64,000 bases of DNA. Origin: Paenibacillus piscarius. GTDB taxonomy: Bacteria > Bacillota > Bacilli > Paenibacillales > Paenibacillaceae. Of this stretch, positions 7,128 through 17,005 are shown one piece after another (position 1 is the stretch's first letter; every line of letters begins with the position of its first letter). The stretch spans positions 248,001 to 312,000 of the forward strand of contig NZ_JAIEUI010000005.1 of assembly GCF_022234545.1 (NCBI RefSeq), written 5' to 3'. The position numbers and the translations under genes were made by a program. The notes under the pieces were generated by a model. The model ran no database searches. It saw only the letters and a list, made by a program, of their open reading frames with translations, and was not told where the DNA came from.

Positions 7128-8972
7128 GTGGTAGTGAATATGGAGAATACTTCAGTAATGAGAAAGAGGGTTAATTCTAAAATGACTGGAACAACGACGA
7201 AAGCAGCTACGAAATTCTATACTCCTAACTACCCGAGACCCCAATTTGTCCGCAGCCAGTGGCTGGATTTGAACGGAGAATGGGACTTCAGCTTCGATGA
7301 TGGTCACGCAGGCGTTGCGGCGCGCTGGATGGACCATTTTCCGGCTACACATACCATCAATGTACCCTTCACTTACGAGACAGCAGCCAGTGGCATTGTC
7401 GATGAGACCTTTCACCCGCGGATCTGGTACCGCAAGCAGCTGGACCTGTCACCAGCGGCGGCCGGGAAGCGGACGGTGCTGCATTTTGAAGGCGTGGACT
7501 ATCAGGCGGTCTGCTGGGTAAACGGCGGCTATGCCGGAGAGCATGAGGGAGCGTATGCCAGGTTCTCCTTCGATATTACCGATCTGCTTCGCCCGGAGGG
7601 TGGTAATGAGATCGTCCTGATGGTCACCGACAGCGATAGCTGTCTGCAGCCCCGGGGCAAGCAGCGCTGGGCGGGCCGGAACCACGATTCGTTCTATGTG
7701 CAGACCACCGGCATCTGGAAAAGCGTCTGGCTGGAGCAAGTCCACGCTACCCGTCTGGATTCTGTGAAAATGACCCCCGACATTAACCGCCAAATGCTCC
7801 GCTTGGACTACAGCCTGCAGGGCTTGAGAGAAGCCCAGGACCTCCGGCTGGAGACCGAAATTACGTTTCAAGGCGAACGGGTAAATAAGCTTAGTCTGCC
7901 TGTAGACAGAGCTTCGATGACTGTGGAAATCAGCATGACGGGCGGCATTAACGGGCCTTGGCTGCAGAACCTGTGGTCGCCGGAGAATCCGAATCTTTTT
8001 GACATTGAGTTCGTGCTGTATGCGGGTGAACAGGAGATTGACCGGGTAGGTTCTTATTTCGGCATGCGTAATATCTCGATCAAGGACGGACAGATTCTGC
8101 TGAATAATATCCCGCTGTACCAGAGACTGATCCTGGACCAGGGCTACTGGACCGATAGTCATCTGACCCCGCCGTCAGAGGAAGCGCTGATTCAAGATAT
8201 TGAGGCGGTTATGGAGATGGGCTGGAGCGGTGTGCGCAAGCATATGAAGGTGGAGGACGCCCGGTTCCTGTACTGGTGTGACGTCAAAGGGTTATTGGTC
8301 TGGTCGGAGATGGCGGCTGCTTATGAATATAACGACGAGGCGCTGGAGCGGTTCACTGGCGAATGGCTGGAGGTCGTGCGGCAGCAGTATAACCATCCGT
8401 GTATCATCACCTGGGTGCCTTTTAACGAATCGTGGGGAGTGCAGAATATCCTTCATGACGTCCGGCAGCAGACCTTCACGGAGGGCATCTATTATTTGAC
8501 CAAATCTATCGATCCCTACCGCCCGGTGATTACGAATGACGGCTGGGAGCATACCGTGTCCGACATTCTGACCCTGCATGATTATGTCGAGCGGGGCGAA
8601 GCGTTATATGAAACTTACAAGGATAAAGACTCTATTACCGGCGGCAGCGGCACTTATAATGAGTGGAAGTTTGCTTTTGCTGAAGGGTACAAATATAAGG
8701 GGCAGCCGATCATCATCAGCGAGTACGGAGGCATTGCCTTCAAAAGCGAACACGGCTGGGGCTACGGACATCAGGTGGATAGCGAGGAGGCATTTCTGGA
8801 GCGGTTCGGCAGCTTGACCAAGGCGATTCAGGGCATTCCATTCATCTCCGGGTACTGCTACACACAGATTACCGACGTCCAGGATGAGGTCAACGGCATA
8901 CTGACAGCAGAGCGCGAGCCGAAGGTGCCGCTTACGCGGATTAGGGAGATTAACCTGAAGCTGGGCATGTAA
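7128..8972 (+). CDS. Glycoside hydrolase family 2 enzyme
   Basis: This 614-residue protein resembles the GH2 beta-galactosidase/beta-glucuronidase family. The N-terminal sugar-binding jelly roll includes WLDLNGEWDFSFDDG, TFHPRIWYRKQ and VNGGYAGEHEGAY. An immunoglobulin-like domain follows, then a TIM barrel from about residue 330. The acid/base Glu is in FNESWG (~435) and the probable nucleophile Glu in IISEYGG (~530). There is no signal peptide, so it is cytosolic and would act on imported oligosaccharides. The start is uncertain: GTG 7128 and ATG 7140 are both possible. The divergent AraC gene is the likely regulator. Confidence 0.9.
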   Translation: MVVNMENTSVMRKRVNSKMTGTTTKAATKFYTPNYPRPQFVRSQWLDLNGEWDFSFDDGHAGVAARWMDHFPATHTINVPFTYETAASGIVDETFHPRIWYRKQLDLSPAAAGKRTVLHFEGVDYQAVCWVNGGYAGEHEGAYARFSFDITDLLRPEGGNEIVLMVTDSDSCLQPRGKQRWAGRNHDSFYVQTTGIWKSVWLEQVHATRLDSVKMTPDINRQMLRLDYSLQGLREAQDLRLETEITFQGERVNKLSLPVDRASMTVEISMTGGINGPWLQNLWSPENPNLFDIEFVLYAGEQEIDRVGSYFGMRNISIKDGQILLNNIPLYQRLILDQGYWTDSHLTPPSEEALIQDIEAVMEMGWSGVRKHMKVEDARFLYWCDVKGLLVWSEMAAAYEYNDEALERFTGEWLEVVRQQYNHPCIITWVPFNESWGVQNILHDVRQQTFTEGIYYLTKSIDPYRPVITNDGWEHTVSDILTLHDYVERGEALYETYKDKDSITGGSGTYNEWKFAFAEGYKYKGQPIIISEYGGIAFKSEHGWGYGHQVDSEEAFLERFGSLTKAIQGIPFISGYCYTQITDVQDEVNGILTAEREPKVPLTRIREINLKLGM

Positions 8973-9097
8973 ACTCTTTCAAAAAATCATAGAAGGGGTT
9001 GACGAACGGAAGATATTACACTATCATTCATAATAGTTACAAAAAATTAATAAATGTCAGGCAGCATGAGCCGGCAAGAAAGGAGACTGAGTTCTGT

Positions 9098-9571
9098 TTG
9101 AAGAAAGGAATCGTATGGCTCCTAAGTATTGTAATTTTGCTATCGTTTGGATCTGAGAGGGCATCTGCGGACGACGGCTCCAGGCTGGATCAAGAGATCA
9201 ATGAGGTCATGGGAACTCCATACAAATGGGGGGGCACCAAGGCATCTGAAGGGTTTGACTGTTCCGGGTTTATCCTATACATATTTGGTAAGTTCGATCT
9301 GGACCTTCCGAGAACCTCCAAGTCTCAATCTACAGCAGGCGATTATGTTGCCAAGTCCGATTTGCGTCCAGGGGATCTGGTGTTCTTCGAGACCGGAGGC
9401 AACGGCGTCTCCCATGCAGGCATCTATGTCGGCGACAACAAATTTGCTCATTCCTCCAGCAATAAGGGTGTGACCATCACCAGCCTGTCATCAGGTTACT
9501 ATAAGGACCGCTATGTTACTGCCAGAAGAACCATCTCTGAGAGCATGTATCAGAAGATGACTGGCAATTAA
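9098..9571 (+). CDS. Secreted NlpC/P60 cell-wall endopeptidase
   Basis: From the TTG at 9098 the 157-residue product begins with a clean signal peptide (KKGIVWLLSIVILLSFGSERASA) and then an NlpC/P60 domain. The catalytic Cys is in FDCSGF, the His in SHAGIYVG and the third polar residue in FAHSSS. Such enzymes cleave gamma-D-Glu-diamino acid links in peptidoglycan stem peptides. AAGGAGA about 10 bases upstream supports this start over an upstream ATG that would bury the signal peptide. It is a minimal enzyme with no SH3 or LysM domain. A terminator follows. Confidence 0.88.
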   Translation: MKKGIVWLLSIVILLSFGSERASADDGSRLDQEINEVMGTPYKWGGTKASEGFDCSGFILYIFGKFDLDLPRTSKSQSTAGDYVAKSDLRPGDLVFFETGGNGVSHAGIYVGDNKFAHSSSNKGVTITSLSSGYYKDRYVTARRTISESMYQKMTGN

Positions 9572-9600
9572 TCCGGCCTCCAATCGAATATGTTCACTCA

Positions 9601-9648
9601 AGCGGCGACATTGTCCTGGAATCTACCAGGGTGAGTCGCCGCTTTTTA
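9601..9648 (+). terminator. Rho-independent terminator
   Basis: AGCGGCGAC (9601-9609) pairs with GTCGCCGCT (9635-9643), followed by TTTTAC. It lies between the NlpC/P60 gene and the convergent MerR gene. Confidence 0.8.
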
Positions 9649-9656
9649 CTATAGAC

Positions 9657-10487
9657 TTATGACCTGACTGGCTCCTCGATATGCACCATCACCCGCACCA
9701 AATAGTCCTCCGGCTGCTTCATAACGATCTCATCCAGCAGGAATTCCTCGTAAGCATCTCCCTTAATGACATAATGATTCTGCTCAATATAATCAAAAAT
9801 CTGCGGATATATCTTCTCGGTATCCTCATAATGAGCCCGGGTGTAAGACACAAGATAGTAGCCCTCCGGCATATATTCTTGTTCGTGATGCTGTGTAGTG
9901 ATGAAGCTGAACATATAGGAGATCATATCCCCGTCCCCTCTCAGCAGATCCTCCTTACCGACAATAGCCCCGCCGGGATAGCCTGCCGGTGCATTCTCCT
10001 TATGCAGACGTTCCTGGAAATCATCCCACAGCTCCTCGCTTATTTCCCGCCTGGATTCGTGAACACGGTAGCTCCGCAGGAGCGGCTTGCGCTCCTGGCG
10101 GATCACATACCGCCGGCTGGTGTCCACATTCAGAGAGTGCTCAATATTTTCCGCACGTTGAGTGATCATCTGCCTGGCCAGGGTAAGCTTGGCCATCTGC
10201 TGCTGAACAGCCTCCTCCTGCTTCCGCAGAAGCGCAAGGGTGCTTGCCGGAGAACGGTGCTCCAGATACGCCCGGATGTCCTCCAGCGACATGCCCAGCT
10301 CCTTGAAAATATAGATCACGCCTATCGTATCGAACTGGCTGCGGGTGTAATACCTGTAGCCGTTGGCGGCTACGAAGGCGGGCTTGAATAAGCCGATCTG
10401 ATCATAGAAAATGAGCGTTTTGCGCGGTACACGGGACAGCTTAGAAAAAGCGCTAATGGACATCAAATCGTTCTCAAGCTTAGGCAT
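9657..10487 (-). CDS. MerR family regulator with GyrI-like ligand domain
   Basis: About 276 residues from the ATG at 10487: N-terminal MerR winged helix (SISAFSKLSRVPRKTLIFYDQIGLF, NGYRYY), a coiled-coil dimer helix and a C-terminal effector domain of the GyrI/BmrR multidrug-binding type. I chose 10487 because the longer frame to 10568 would run through the palindromic promoter at 10513-10543. It is divergent from a two-gene multidrug-type ABC exporter and most likely activates it on binding a drug or hydrophobic cation. Confidence 0.88.
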   Translation of the reverse strand: MPKLENDLMSISAFSKLSRVPRKTLIFYDQIGLFKPAFVAANGYRYYTRSQFDTIGVIYIFKELGMSLEDIRAYLEHRSPASTLALLRKQEEAVQQQMAKLTLARQMITQRAENIEHSLNVDTSRRYVIRQERKPLLRSYRVHESRREISEELWDDFQERLHKENAPAGYPGGAIVGKEDLLRGDGDMISYMFSFITTQHHEQEYMPEGYYLVSYTRAHYEDTEKIYPQIFDYIEQNHYVIKGDAYEEFLLDEIVMKQPEDYLVRVMVHIEEPVRS

Positions 10488-10512
10488 CCTAATCTCCTTC
10501 AGAATTAACGGG

Positions 10513-10543
10513 TTGACTGTATAGTTTCTATACAGTTTATAAT
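10513..10543 (+). promoter_or_regulatory. MerR-type promoter with 19-bp spacer and palindromic operator
   Basis: TTGACT (10513-10518) and a perfect TATAAT (10538-10543) are 19 bases apart. The spacer holds the palindrome CTGTATAGTTTCTATACAG (10517-10535). This is the hallmark of promoters twisted into shape by MerR activators. It reads toward the ABC exporter genes at 10598. Confidence 0.9.
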
Positions 10544-10597
10544 AACCTCTGTTCTTATCGTTCATCAACTTGTTCGTTACAAAGAAGGAGAATGCTT

Positions 10598-12334
10598 ATG
10601 ATCAGGAAGTTGCTGCAAAGTGTGCGGGAGTATAAGAAGGATACCTGGCTGACTCCCTTATTTCTGCTTGGAGAGGTTGCCATGGAAGTGCTGATTCCCT
10701 TGTTCATGGCTGATTTAATTGATCAGGGCATTACCGGGGGAGAGATGAACCAGATTGTGAAGTATGGCCTGATTCTGATCCTCTTCGCGCTGGTATCCCT
10801 TGTATTTGGCGCACTTGCCGGTAAGCACTCGGCTATTGCGATGTCCGGCTTTGGTAAGAATCTGCGCGAAGATCTGTTCCGGCATGTACAGCGGCTGTCT
10901 TTTTCTAATATGGACAAATTCTCGACCTCGGGGATCGTCACCCGGCTGACTACAGACATCACCCATGTGCAGAATGCCTTTCTGATGATTATCCGGATTG
11001 CGTTCCGCAGCCCGGTGATGATTATATTTGCCACGATCATGACCTACAGGGTCAGTCCCGCTATTGCTGCGTGGTTCATCGTCGTTGTTCCGGTGCTGGC
11101 GGCTGGGGTGATGCTCATCCTGAAGTACGCCTTCCCGGTCTTTGAACGCGCCTTCGACAGCTACGATACCCTGAATAAGGTTGTTCAGGAGAATGTCCGT
11201 GGCATCCGGGTGGTCAAGTCTTATGTGCGGGAGGAGCATGAGATCTCCAAGTTCCAGGAAGTGTCGCTGAGGATCTTTACGCAGATGGCCAAAGCGGAGC
11301 GCATCCTGGCCTATGAGATGCCGCTTATGCAGGTGATTCTGTATGGAGTGATGCTGATCATCTCCTGGGTAGGAGCCAAGCTGGTGGTGGGCGGTAATAT
11401 GACAACCGGTGAGCTGACCAGTGTGTTCGCCTACTCCATGCAAATCCTGATGAGTCTGATGACGCTGGGACTTGTGATTGTGATGGTCGCTATCGCCCGC
11501 GCGTCTGCCAGACGTATCCATGACCTGCTGGATGAACAGCCGGACATTACAAGTCCGGACTCCCCGGTCACCGAACTGCATACAGGAGAGGTGGAGTTCC
11601 GTAATGTGTCCTTCCGGTACTTCAGTAAGGCTAAGAAGGATGCGCTATCCGGGATCAGCCTTCATATCCGCTCGGGACAGACGGTTGGCATTATTGGCGG
11701 ATCGGGCAGTGCCAAGTCCACATTAGTGCAGCTCATACCGCGGCTCTATGATGTGACCGAAGGCGAAGTGCTCGTCAGCGGAACGAATGTGAAGGACTAT
11801 GATCTGCAGGTGCTGCGGAGCCAGGTCGCTATGGTACTTCAGAAAAATGTACTGTTCGCCGGCACCATCAAGGACAATCTGCGCTGGGGGAATGAAGCGG
11901 CTACCGAAGAAGAGCTGATCGAAGCCTGCAAGGCCGCACAGGCCCATGAATTCATCACGGCCTTCCCTGACGGGTATGATACCCGGCTCGATCAAGGGGG
12001 AACGAATGTATCCGGCGGGCAGAAGCAGCGGTTATGTATTGCCAGAGCGCTGCTCAAGCAGCCTAAGATTCTCATCCTGGATGACTCGACCAGTGCGGTA
12101 GATACACGTACCGATGCCCTTATCCGTAAAGTCTTCAGGGAGAGTATCCCGGATACGACCAAGATTATCATTGCCCAGCGGATTGCATCGGTAGAGGATG
12201 CGGACCAGATCATTGTGCTGGAGGATGGGGAAGTGGCGGATATCGGGACCCATCAGGAGCTTTTGAACCGAAGTACGATTTATCAGGAAGCTTATCATAC
12301 ACAGACGAAGGGGGCCGAGGTATATCATGGATAA
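10598..12334 (+). CDS. Heterodimeric ABC exporter subunit, degenerate-site half
   Basis: At 578 residues this is a full ABC exporter half: six membrane helices (~1-310), then a nucleotide-binding domain with Walker A GGSGSAKST, signature VSGGQKQR and Walker B ILILDDSTSAVD. The residue after Walker B is Asp instead of the catalytic Glu, and the usual GK of Walker A reads AK. These changes match the non-catalytic half of BmrC/BmrD-like heterodimers. AAGGAG lies 9 bases before ATG 10598; an ATG 6 bases upstream is too close to it. The next gene overlaps by 8 bases and encodes the partner. Confidence 0.9.
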   Translation: MIRKLLQSVREYKKDTWLTPLFLLGEVAMEVLIPLFMADLIDQGITGGEMNQIVKYGLILILFALVSLVFGALAGKHSAIAMSGFGKNLREDLFRHVQRLSFSNMDKFSTSGIVTRLTTDITHVQNAFLMIIRIAFRSPVMIIFATIMTYRVSPAIAAWFIVVVPVLAAGVMLILKYAFPVFERAFDSYDTLNKVVQENVRGIRVVKSYVREEHEISKFQEVSLRIFTQMAKAERILAYEMPLMQVILYGVMLIISWVGAKLVVGGNMTTGELTSVFAYSMQILMSLMTLGLVIVMVAIARASARRIHDLLDEQPDITSPDSPVTELHTGEVEFRNVSFRYFSKAKKDALSGISLHIRSGQTVGIIGGSGSAKSTLVQLIPRLYDVTEGEVLVSGTNVKDYDLQVLRSQVAMVLQKNVLFAGTIKDNLRWGNEAATEEELIEACKAAQAHEFITAFPDGYDTRLDQGGTNVSGGQKQRLCIARALLKQPKILILDDSTSAVDTRTDALIRKVFRESIPDTTKIIIAQRIASVEDADQIIVLEDGEVADIGTHQELLNRSTIYQEAYHTQTKGAEVYHG

Positions 12335-14144
12335 CATTCATTATGGCCGGACCATTAAGCGCCTCCTGGCCTATTTCAAGCTGTTCAAAGTCAGAACTTC
12401 GCTGGCTTTGGTGCTGGTTCTGGTGAGTTCCGCCGTTTCTGTAGCTTCCGCAGCGTTTCTGCGCCTGCTCATTGATGACTTCATCACGCCGCTTCTGGGC
12501 GATCAGCATCCGGTATTTGACGCCTTGTTCCAGGCACTCGCCATACTGGCTGTCATATATGCCGCCGGAGTGCTCAGCACATTTATCTCCAAGCGGCTGA
12601 TGATTACGGTCTCCCAGCTCATTATGAAAAGAATCCGTGACCATCTGTTCGCCCATATGCAGAAGCTGCCGGTGAAGTACTTCGACCGCAAGGACCACGG
12701 TGACATCATGAGTCATTACACCAATGACGTAGATACACTGAATATGATGCTCACCGACGGATTACCGCAATTGTTATCGACGGCTGTGACGGTCATTGTT
12801 GTGCTGGGCACGATGCTGTATATGGATGTCCCGCTGACGATTGTGGTCGTGTCAGGCGCATTAGTGATGCTATGGATTACCAAGAAGGTTGGGGGAAAGG
12901 CGACACATCACTTTTTCCGGCAGCAGGAATCCATTGGCGCACTGGACGGATACATCGAAGAGATGATTCACGGGCAAAAGGTGGTGCAGGTGTTCGGCCG
13001 TGAGCAACACTCGATCGAACAGTTCGCGCACCTGAACCGTGAACTGTTCGACAGCTCCACGACAGCCAACAAATATTCCAATATTCTGATGCCGGTGAAC
13101 GCCAATCTGGCGACCTTGATCTATGTGCTTGTAGCTATTGCGGGGGGAGCGATGGCCATCTCCGGCTGGGATGCAGGCTTGACCCTGGGCAGCATTGCCG
13201 CATTCCTGAGCCTGTCCCGCAACTTCACCATGCCGATCGCCGAAATCTCCTCCCAGGTGAATATGTTCGTGGTGGCGCTTGCCGGGGCACAGCGGATCTT
13301 CAACCTGATGGACGAACAGCCGGAAGAAGACGAGGGCCGTGTTACCCTGGAGCATGACCAGCAGGGGACAGGCTGGGTATGGAGGCTGGAGGATGGTTCC
13401 ACAGTGCCGCTGGCCGGGAAGGTGGAATTCAAGGAGGTGAGCTTCACGTATGACGGCAAGAAGCAGGTGCTGCAGGAGATTACTTTATATGCGAAGCCTG
13501 GGCAGAAGCTGGCTTTTGTAGGCGCTACAGGTGCCGGCAAAACAACCGTGGCCAACCTGCTCAACCGTTTCTACGATATCACAGAAGGCGAAATTATCTA
13601 TGATGGTATCAACATACAGCGTATCCGCAAAGCGGACCTGCGCCAGTCTCTGGGTATCGTTCTGCAAGACACACATCTGTTCTCCGGCACGGTGGCCGAT
13701 AATATCCGTTATGGACGGCTGGGGGCCAGTGACGAAGAGGTGGAGCAGGCTGCCAAGCTGTCTTATGCCGCGAGCTTCATTGAACGTTTGCCGGAGGGGT
13801 ATCAGACCCGGCTGGACGGGAGCGGGAACGGGCTGTCGCAGGGCCAGAGCCAGCTGCTGGCGATCGCCAGGTCGGCCATTGCCAATCCGCCGGTGATGAT
13901 CCTGGATGAAGCGACTTCATCCATTGATACGCGGACCGAAGCGCTGGTGCAGAAGGGGATGGACAATCTGATGGATCACAGAACCGTGTTCGTCATTGCC
14001 CACCGCCTGTCCACGGTCCGGAATTCCGATGCTATCATGGTCATGGACAAGGGCCAGATTAAGGAGCGAGGCGATCACCAGCAGTTAATCTCAGAGAAGG
14101 GGATATATTATCAGCTGTATACGGGAGCTTTTGAATGGGAATGA
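12327..14144 (+). CDS. Heterodimeric ABC exporter subunit, catalytic half
   Basis: At 605 residues it has an N-terminal membrane domain (~1-330) and a nucleotide-binding domain with Walker A GATGAGKTT, signature LSQGQSQLL, Walker B VMILDEATSSID and the H-loop VIAHRLSTV. The catalytic Glu is present, in contrast to the upstream partner. The signature reads LSQGQ, also typical of the asymmetric pair. The pair is expected to expel drugs or lipophilic compounds under control of the MerR regulator. It converges on the YeiH-like gene with only 5 bases between stops. Confidence 0.9.
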   Translation: MDNIHYGRTIKRLLAYFKLFKVRTSLALVLVLVSSAVSVASAAFLRLLIDDFITPLLGDQHPVFDALFQALAILAVIYAAGVLSTFISKRLMITVSQLIMKRIRDHLFAHMQKLPVKYFDRKDHGDIMSHYTNDVDTLNMMLTDGLPQLLSTAVTVIVVLGTMLYMDVPLTIVVVSGALVMLWITKKVGGKATHHFFRQQESIGALDGYIEEMIHGQKVVQVFGREQHSIEQFAHLNRELFDSSTTANKYSNILMPVNANLATLIYVLVAIAGGAMAISGWDAGLTLGSIAAFLSLSRNFTMPIAEISSQVNMFVVALAGAQRIFNLMDEQPEEDEGRVTLEHDQQGTGWVWRLEDGSTVPLAGKVEFKEVSFTYDGKKQVLQEITLYAKPGQKLAFVGATGAGKTTVANLLNRFYDITEGEIIYDGINIQRIRKADLRQSLGIVLQDTHLFSGTVADNIRYGRLGASDEEVEQAAKLSYAASFIERLPEGYQTRLDGSGNGLSQGQSQLLAIARSAIANPPVMILDEATSSIDTRTEALVQKGMDNLMDHRTVFVIAHRLSTVRNSDAIMVMDKGQIKERGDHQQLISEKGIYYQLYTGAFEWE

Positions 14145-14149
14145 GTTCG

Positions 14150-15205
14150 TCAATTAAGCTTCAAGATCTTCACCAGCAGGAAGCCTAACCCGGATAACAG
14201 GACCGACCCGATTAATCCGGCTCCGAAGGCCCCCAGGCCCATGCGCTTAAAAGCAGCCATATCTACATTCAGACCCAGTCCGGCCATTGCCATAGCAATG
14301 AGGAAATAAGCAGCTAATACAAGCTTATCCGTGATTGCGTCAGGGATAATATGAAGCGTATTGACGGTGCTCATCAGCAGGAAGCCCAGGATGAACCACG
14401 GAACCGGTATGGACTTCCAGTCGGATTTTACGGTCTCGGGGTTCGCCTTCCGTTCCTTACGGTTGGCCCAGATTCCGATGATCACAGCGACCGGCACCAG
14501 CATGGTGACACGGGTTAATTTGACAATCACAGCCAGATCAACTGCCTGCTGTCCGGCCGGCCCGGTGGCTGCAATGACATGAGCGATTTCATGGAGCGTT
14601 GCGCCCGAGAAGATACCGTAACCTAGTGGCGACAGGGCAAGGACAGGGTAGAGAAGGGTATACATTAGTGTGAAAATAGTACCCAAGATCGCAACGGTTG
14701 CCGCGCTGATCGCCGTCTCCTCGTCACTTGCCTTGAGCTGGGGAGCGATGGCTACAACCGCTGCCGCTCCGCAGATCGCGGTGCCGCAAGCTGTCAGCAT
14801 TCCCAGTCTGGATTCTACCTTGAACAGCTTCGCTAGCCCAAGCACCGTACAGATCGTGAACCCGATACAAACCAAGGCGATCAACACCACCTTGGGACCC
14901 GCCTGAAGGATATCCTTCAGGCTAAGTCTCATGCCCAGCAGGATGATGCCATACCGCAGAAGTTTTTTGGAAGTGAAGGAGATTCCGTGTGTTAAGTAAC
15001 TTGGAACGCCAAGCGTGGCTCTCCAGATCATTCCGAGCAGAATAGCTATGACTAACTGCCCCATGATGCACAGGAAGGGGAAGGCTGACACATATTTGGC
15101 GAGTAAGGCGAGTATGAGAGGCAAGGCGATACCGAGCGCAAAGCCCTGTTTTTTCTTTACTTCCATGTGCATAGCTAAGTGTAGATTCATCGAAGTCACG
15201 TCCAA
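14150..15205 (-). CDS. YeiH/UPF0324 family membrane protein, putative sulfate exporter
   Basis: A 351-residue integral membrane protein with about ten hydrophobic helices. It matches the YeiH (UPF0324) family, with motifs LLRYGIILLGMRLS, GTAICGAAAVVAIAP and HEIAHVIAATGP. Family members are annotated as putative sulfate or sulfonate exporters, with limited experimental support. The N-terminus carries a cytosolic extension of about 20 residues. A divergent LysR gene of the CysB/YwfK-like type is a common neighbour of this family and probably regulates it. Confidence 0.85.
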   Translation of the reverse strand: MDVTSMNLHLAMHMEVKKKQGFALGIALPLILALLAKYVSAFPFLCIMGQLVIAILLGMIWRATLGVPSYLTHGISFTSKKLLRYGIILLGMRLSLKDILQAGPKVVLIALVCIGFTICTVLGLAKLFKVESRLGMLTACGTAICGAAAVVAIAPQLKASDEETAISAATVAILGTIFTLMYTLLYPVLALSPLGYGIFSGATLHEIAHVIAATGPAGQQAVDLAVIVKLTRVTMLVPVAVIIGIWANRKERKANPETVKSDWKSIPVPWFILGFLLMSTVNTLHIIPDAITDKLVLAAYFLIAMAMAGLGLNVDMAAFKRMGLGAFGAGLIGSVLLSGLGFLLVKILKLN

Positions 15206-15320
15206 TAGGTTGAATTTAGTTCCTTTAAAAACTATATTCAGTTATGATTGATTAGGGAAATATGTATTTTAAATGCGTATCATAATAAATACTTATCTTA
15301 TAGGTGGTGAGCGATCTATC

Positions 15321-16208
15321 ATGCTAGAATCCTTGGTGGTTTATGTAACGGTTGTGGAGCAGCGGAACTTCTCTAGGGCAGCAGAGCTGCTGCATCTGTC
15401 ACAGCCTGGAGTCAGCCTGCAGATCCGCAATCTGGAGAAGGAGCTCGGCGTAAAGCTCATGAACCGGTCACCCAAATGGGTGAAGCTGACAGAAGCGGGG
15501 GAACTGTTCTATCGACGGGCGAAGGAAATGCTAAATCTCTACGAGTCGGTGAAGCTGGATCTGGCCAGGCTTCATGATACCGTCAGCGGAAGCTTACATA
15601 TCGGGGCAAGCTTTACGATTGGTGAATATGTAATGCCCCGGCTGTTCTCATCCTTCGCCAAGCAATATCCTGAGGTGGAGATGGGCATGACGATTGCCAA
15701 TTCCACGGAGATTGTCGCGGCTTTGCGGGAGAACAAGATTGAAGTAGGGCTGATTGAGGGAAGCACCGAGGCGGCAGATTTGCAGGTTGTGCCCTTTATG
15801 AGAGATGAGCTGATCATCGTTGCCGCAGAGAACCACCCGCTCGCGGGAGCGGGTGCAGCGGAGGTGGGCTTACTCCAGGATCTGATCTGGGTGTTGCGTG
15901 AGAGCGGTTCGGGGACGCGTTCGTTCAGCAATCATTTTTTGGCACAAGCCGGTCTAAGAATGAAGCGCTCGTATGAGATCAACAGCAGTCAGGGCGTGAA
16001 GGAGGCTGTCGCAGCTGGACTGGGCATTGCCATTCTCTCGAAGTGGGTGGTCCGCAGGGAGATCGAGACCGGTAAGCTCATGGAAGTCCCCGTACAAGGC
16101 CTGAGCCTTGAAAGAGACTTCTCGATTGTGCGGCTGACCGGTCATGTCCCCAGCAGAGCGAATGAGGTGTTCGTAGAGAGATTGGTCAAGCTGGACAGTG
16201 CATTTTAG
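15321..16208 (+). CDS. LysR family transcriptional regulator, CysL-like
   Basis: From ATG 15321, with GGTGGTGAG upstream, the product is 295 residues. The N-terminal helix-turn-helix (SRAAELLHLSQPGVSLQIRNLEKELG) is followed by a periplasmic-binding-like effector domain (about 90-290, with LHIGASFTIGEYVMPRLF and GLGIAILSKWVV). It is divergent from the YeiH-like exporter gene. In Bacilli such pairs respond to sulfur metabolites, but the ligand here is not known. Confidence 0.88.
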   Translation: MLESLVVYVTVVEQRNFSRAAELLHLSQPGVSLQIRNLEKELGVKLMNRSPKWVKLTEAGELFYRRAKEMLNLYESVKLDLARLHDTVSGSLHIGASFTIGEYVMPRLFSSFAKQYPEVEMGMTIANSTEIVAALRENKIEVGLIEGSTEAADLQVVPFMRDELIIVAAENHPLAGAGAAEVGLLQDLIWVLRESGSGTRSFSNHFLAQAGLRMKRSYEINSSQGVKEAVAAGLGIAILSKWVVRREIETGKLMEVPVQGLSLERDFSIVRLTGHVPSRANEVFVERLVKLDSAF

Positions 16209-17005
16209 ATATGCAGATCTTTTCTATTGAAATAATAGATGCCTGAAGCATACAGAATGACAGCAAGTCCTGCAAAAATCCCCATCGCAGCATAAGCAAA
16301 GCTGTCACCGGCGAATAACCGTTCCGGGCTGAAGAGAGCAAACAAAGACATATTCCCAATCCAGCTCAGCTTCTCTGCGGAATCACCAAGCATTTGCAGT
16401 AATACAAACATTACAGGGAGACCGGCCCCAAGCCCAAGGCTGTATTTGCCTTCATTAGCCACGCAGGAAGCAAAGAAGCAGATTCCATTGATGGTGTAAT
16501 ACATCAGAAGCGCGTAAAGATTCAAAAGTATAAACCGTTTGGTATCCAGCAATCCGGGAAACATAGCCGACGAGATGACGAGTGTCAAACCGGTGATCCA
16601 CATGAAAACTGCTGTAATTGAAGCTAGGCTATATACAGCCTGAGTTACAGCGATCCGGGTTCTGGAGTTGGCCGTTGACAGCAGGTAGGACATGCTGCCT
16701 TTATCCACATGTACAGCTATAAGGCGATGGTTGACAATAATGGATATGATCAGCGGGAACAGGTAGAGCAGAATACTGTACAGTGTCCCTGACAAGAAGG
16801 TAAGCAGAGTGGTCCCAAAATTCATCCCCATCGCGTTCATTAACCCGGCAGGCAGCACATCCAGCATTTCCTTTATCTTGTCTACGTTATCCGGATTGAA
16901 CATGCTCAGCAGGACCGCGGAATAGAAGGAATAGACAGCGGTAATGAGCAGCCATATGAAACGGTTGACTCTTATATTTGCTTTGAATAAGGCCCATGAG
17001 ATCAT
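16205..17005 (-). CDS. ABC-2 type transporter permease
   Basis: A 266-residue polytopic membrane protein starting at ATG 17005, where it overlaps the ATPase stop by 4 bases; the longer frame lies inside the ATPase gene. It has about six membrane helices, including FIWLLITAVYSFYSAVLLSMF and LLYLFPLIISIIVNH. The gene converges on the LysR gene with a 4-base overlap of stops. Its substrate is unknown; the TetR regulator next to the operon suggests a drug or stress role. Confidence 0.85.
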   Translation of the reverse strand: MISWALFKANIRVNRFIWLLITAVYSFYSAVLLSMFNPDNVDKIKEMLDVLPAGLMNAMGMNFGTTLLTFLSGTLYSILLYLFPLIISIIVNHRLIAVHVDKGSMSYLLSTANSRTRIAVTQAVYSLASITAVFMWITGLTLVISSAMFPGLLDTKRFILLNLYALLMYYTINGICFFASCVANEGKYSLGLGAGLPVMFVLLQMLGDSAEKLSWIGNMSLFALFSPERLFAGDSFAYAAMGIFAGLAVILYASGIYYFNRKDLHI

